From: Streptomyces sp. Tue 6430
Lineage (GTDB): Bacteria; Actinomycetota; Actinomycetes; Streptomycetales; Streptomycetaceae
Length of the DNA stretch: 64,000 bases
Assembly: GCA_021568835.1 (NCBI GenBank)
Contig: JAKGSH010000010.1
Span: 3,534,001-3,598,000 of the forward strand
Reading direction: 5' to 3'
The notes beneath the pieces were generated by a model. It was not told the origin of the DNA. It made no database searches and saw only the letters and a list, made by a program, of their open reading frames with translations. Position 1 is the first letter of the stretch. Every line of letters starts with the position of its first letter. This document shows, in pieces, positions 63,323-64,000 of the stretch. The position numbers and the translations under genes are program-made.

Positions 63323-64000
63323 TCACCCGGGGTCCGGGACGCACGGGCCGAGCGGAGGGGGGACGCCCACCGGCCGGAGAAGCCATCCGAAGTCCCCGAG
63401 CCCGCCCCGCGCGGTCAGCTCGGCCGCCTCCCCGGCGCGGGCGAGGGCCCGCACGTACGCGGCGGGGTCCGTGGAGGCGAGCGTGAGCGCCGGGCGGTCG
63501 CCCGTCACGCCCAGGGCGCGCAGGGCAGCGCGTTGGCTGAGGAGGAGCGGGCGTTCGGGCGTGTGCGCCGGGGTGCACGCCTGCGCACACGCGTCCAGTG
63601 CCACATGTGCCGTGATGTCGCACGTGCCGTCCGGGACGGGAGCCGTCTCGCGGCCCTCCCGGAAGCCGGTGAGGGTGCCGAACGCCGGGCGCGTCCGCGC
63701 CGTGTGCGCGTAGTCCACGGCCACCGCGAGCCCCCGTGCGACGCGGGAGACGACGGCGGCCCAGGCACGGTCCCGGGGCAGCCCGATCTCCGCCCGCAGC
63801 CCCTCCTCGCCCGGCAGCGGCCACCACCGCGCGAGCCACTCCGCGTCCGCCCCGGACACCGGCTCGCCGAGCCGCTCGGTCCCGTCGTCGCGGACCAGGA
63901 CCAGCCGGGGTACGCCCGCGGAGTCGACCTCGGCGACCTCCACCGGCACGTTGTCCAGCCACTCGTTGGCGAACAGCAGGCCGGTGACCCGCGGCGGGGG
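63323..64000 (-). CDS. SAM-dependent methyltransferase, MidA/NDUFAF7-like (C-terminal part; cut by window edge)
   Basis: About 226 codons are visible; the start lies beyond the window. The edge reads LLFANEWLDNVPVEVAEV, the conserved NE-x-LD-x-PV block of the MidA/NDUFAF7 family. The visible C-terminal region includes AVAVDYAHTARTRP and FGTLTGFREGR. In mitochondria NDUFAF7 methylates the 49-kDa subunit of complex I, a NuoD homologue, and nuoD2 lies next door. A functional link here is inference. Confidence 0.75.
   Translation of the reverse strand, partial: PPPRVTGLLFANEWLDNVPVEVAEVDSAGVPRLVLVRDDGTERLGEPVSGADAEWLARWWPLPGEEGLRAEIGLPRDRAWAAVVSRVARGLAVAVDYAHTARTRPAFGTLTGFREGRETAPVPDGTCDITAHVALDACAQACTPAHTPERPLLLSQRAALRALGVTGDRPALTLASTDPAAYVRALARAGEAAELTARGGLGDFGWLLRPVGVPPPLGPCVPDPG

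Overview
The base composition (very GC-rich, strong third-position bias), SARP, DUF397 and Scr1/WhiJ-type regulators, bldA-type TTA codons, duplicated zinc-free ribosomal proteins and a recognisable tipA gene all point to a Streptomyces chromosome. From memory, gene order from about 18.8 kb rightwards resembles the S. coelicolor nuoD2-fol-ftsH-tilS-ppa-tipA-gadB-rpsR2 region. The first 16 kb looks like accessory sequence placed beside that core.

Region 1 (1-8.8 kb, minus strand) is a RiPP (ribosomally made, modified peptide) locus running right to left. It encodes a YcaO cyclodehydratase, an E1/ThiF-like partner, an E1-like protein fused to a SagB-type domain, and a second SagB-type oxidase. 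Five small precursor genes follow, then an intrinsic-terminator hairpin, a PqqD/M50 metalloprotease-like membrane protein, and a LanB-type Ser/Thr dehydratase cut by the window edge. The five precursors share an acidic leader ending in an ALG/ALA motif and a 28-residue Ser/Thr/Ala-rich core with an invariant Ser-Cys-Pro at core positions 12-14. The predicted product family is a set of azole-containing, heavily dehydrated peptides. I cannot match it to a named compound.

Region 2 (8.8-16.5 kb) is regulatory and accessory: a divergent ECF/SigE-type sigma factor with a TTA codon, a 59-residue TTA-containing small gene, a GPP34 protein, a small exported protein, a kinase-pseudokinase with its response regulator, and a D-2-hydroxyacid dehydrogenase. 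Region 3 (16.5-24.3 kb) has a SARP regulator, a PolA-like polymerase, a Clp-N/HTH protein with palindromic operators, a DUF2786 protein and two lipoproteins. Region 4 (24.4-27 kb) is a zinc-starvation island with divergent zinc-free S14/L28 and L33/L31/CobW/S18 genes around a Zur-like palindrome.

Region 5 (27-36.9 kb) holds a DUF397/anti-sigma-like ATPase/Scr1-type regulator triad sharing a 16-bp operator, an aldehyde dehydrogenase, a PadR-controlled ABC exporter, glutamate decarboxylase and a ClC channel. Region 6 (36.9-39.9 kb) is tipA, split by a complete IS607-family element carrying intact tnpA and tnpB. Region 7 (39.9-64 kb) is housekeeping: YbjQ, DedA, a threonine/serine exporter, pyrophosphatase, PBP4, a metalloprotease, tilS, hpt, ftsH, folE, DUF3180, folK-folB-NTF2-folP, an MprF-like protein, an esterase, two PH-domain proteins, nuoD2 and the edge of a MidA-like methyltransferase.

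Technical caution: at least twelve frameshifts in otherwise conserved genes each look like the loss of one G or C, nearly all inside a G or C run. Most probably reflect homopolymer under-calling rather than real pseudogenes.
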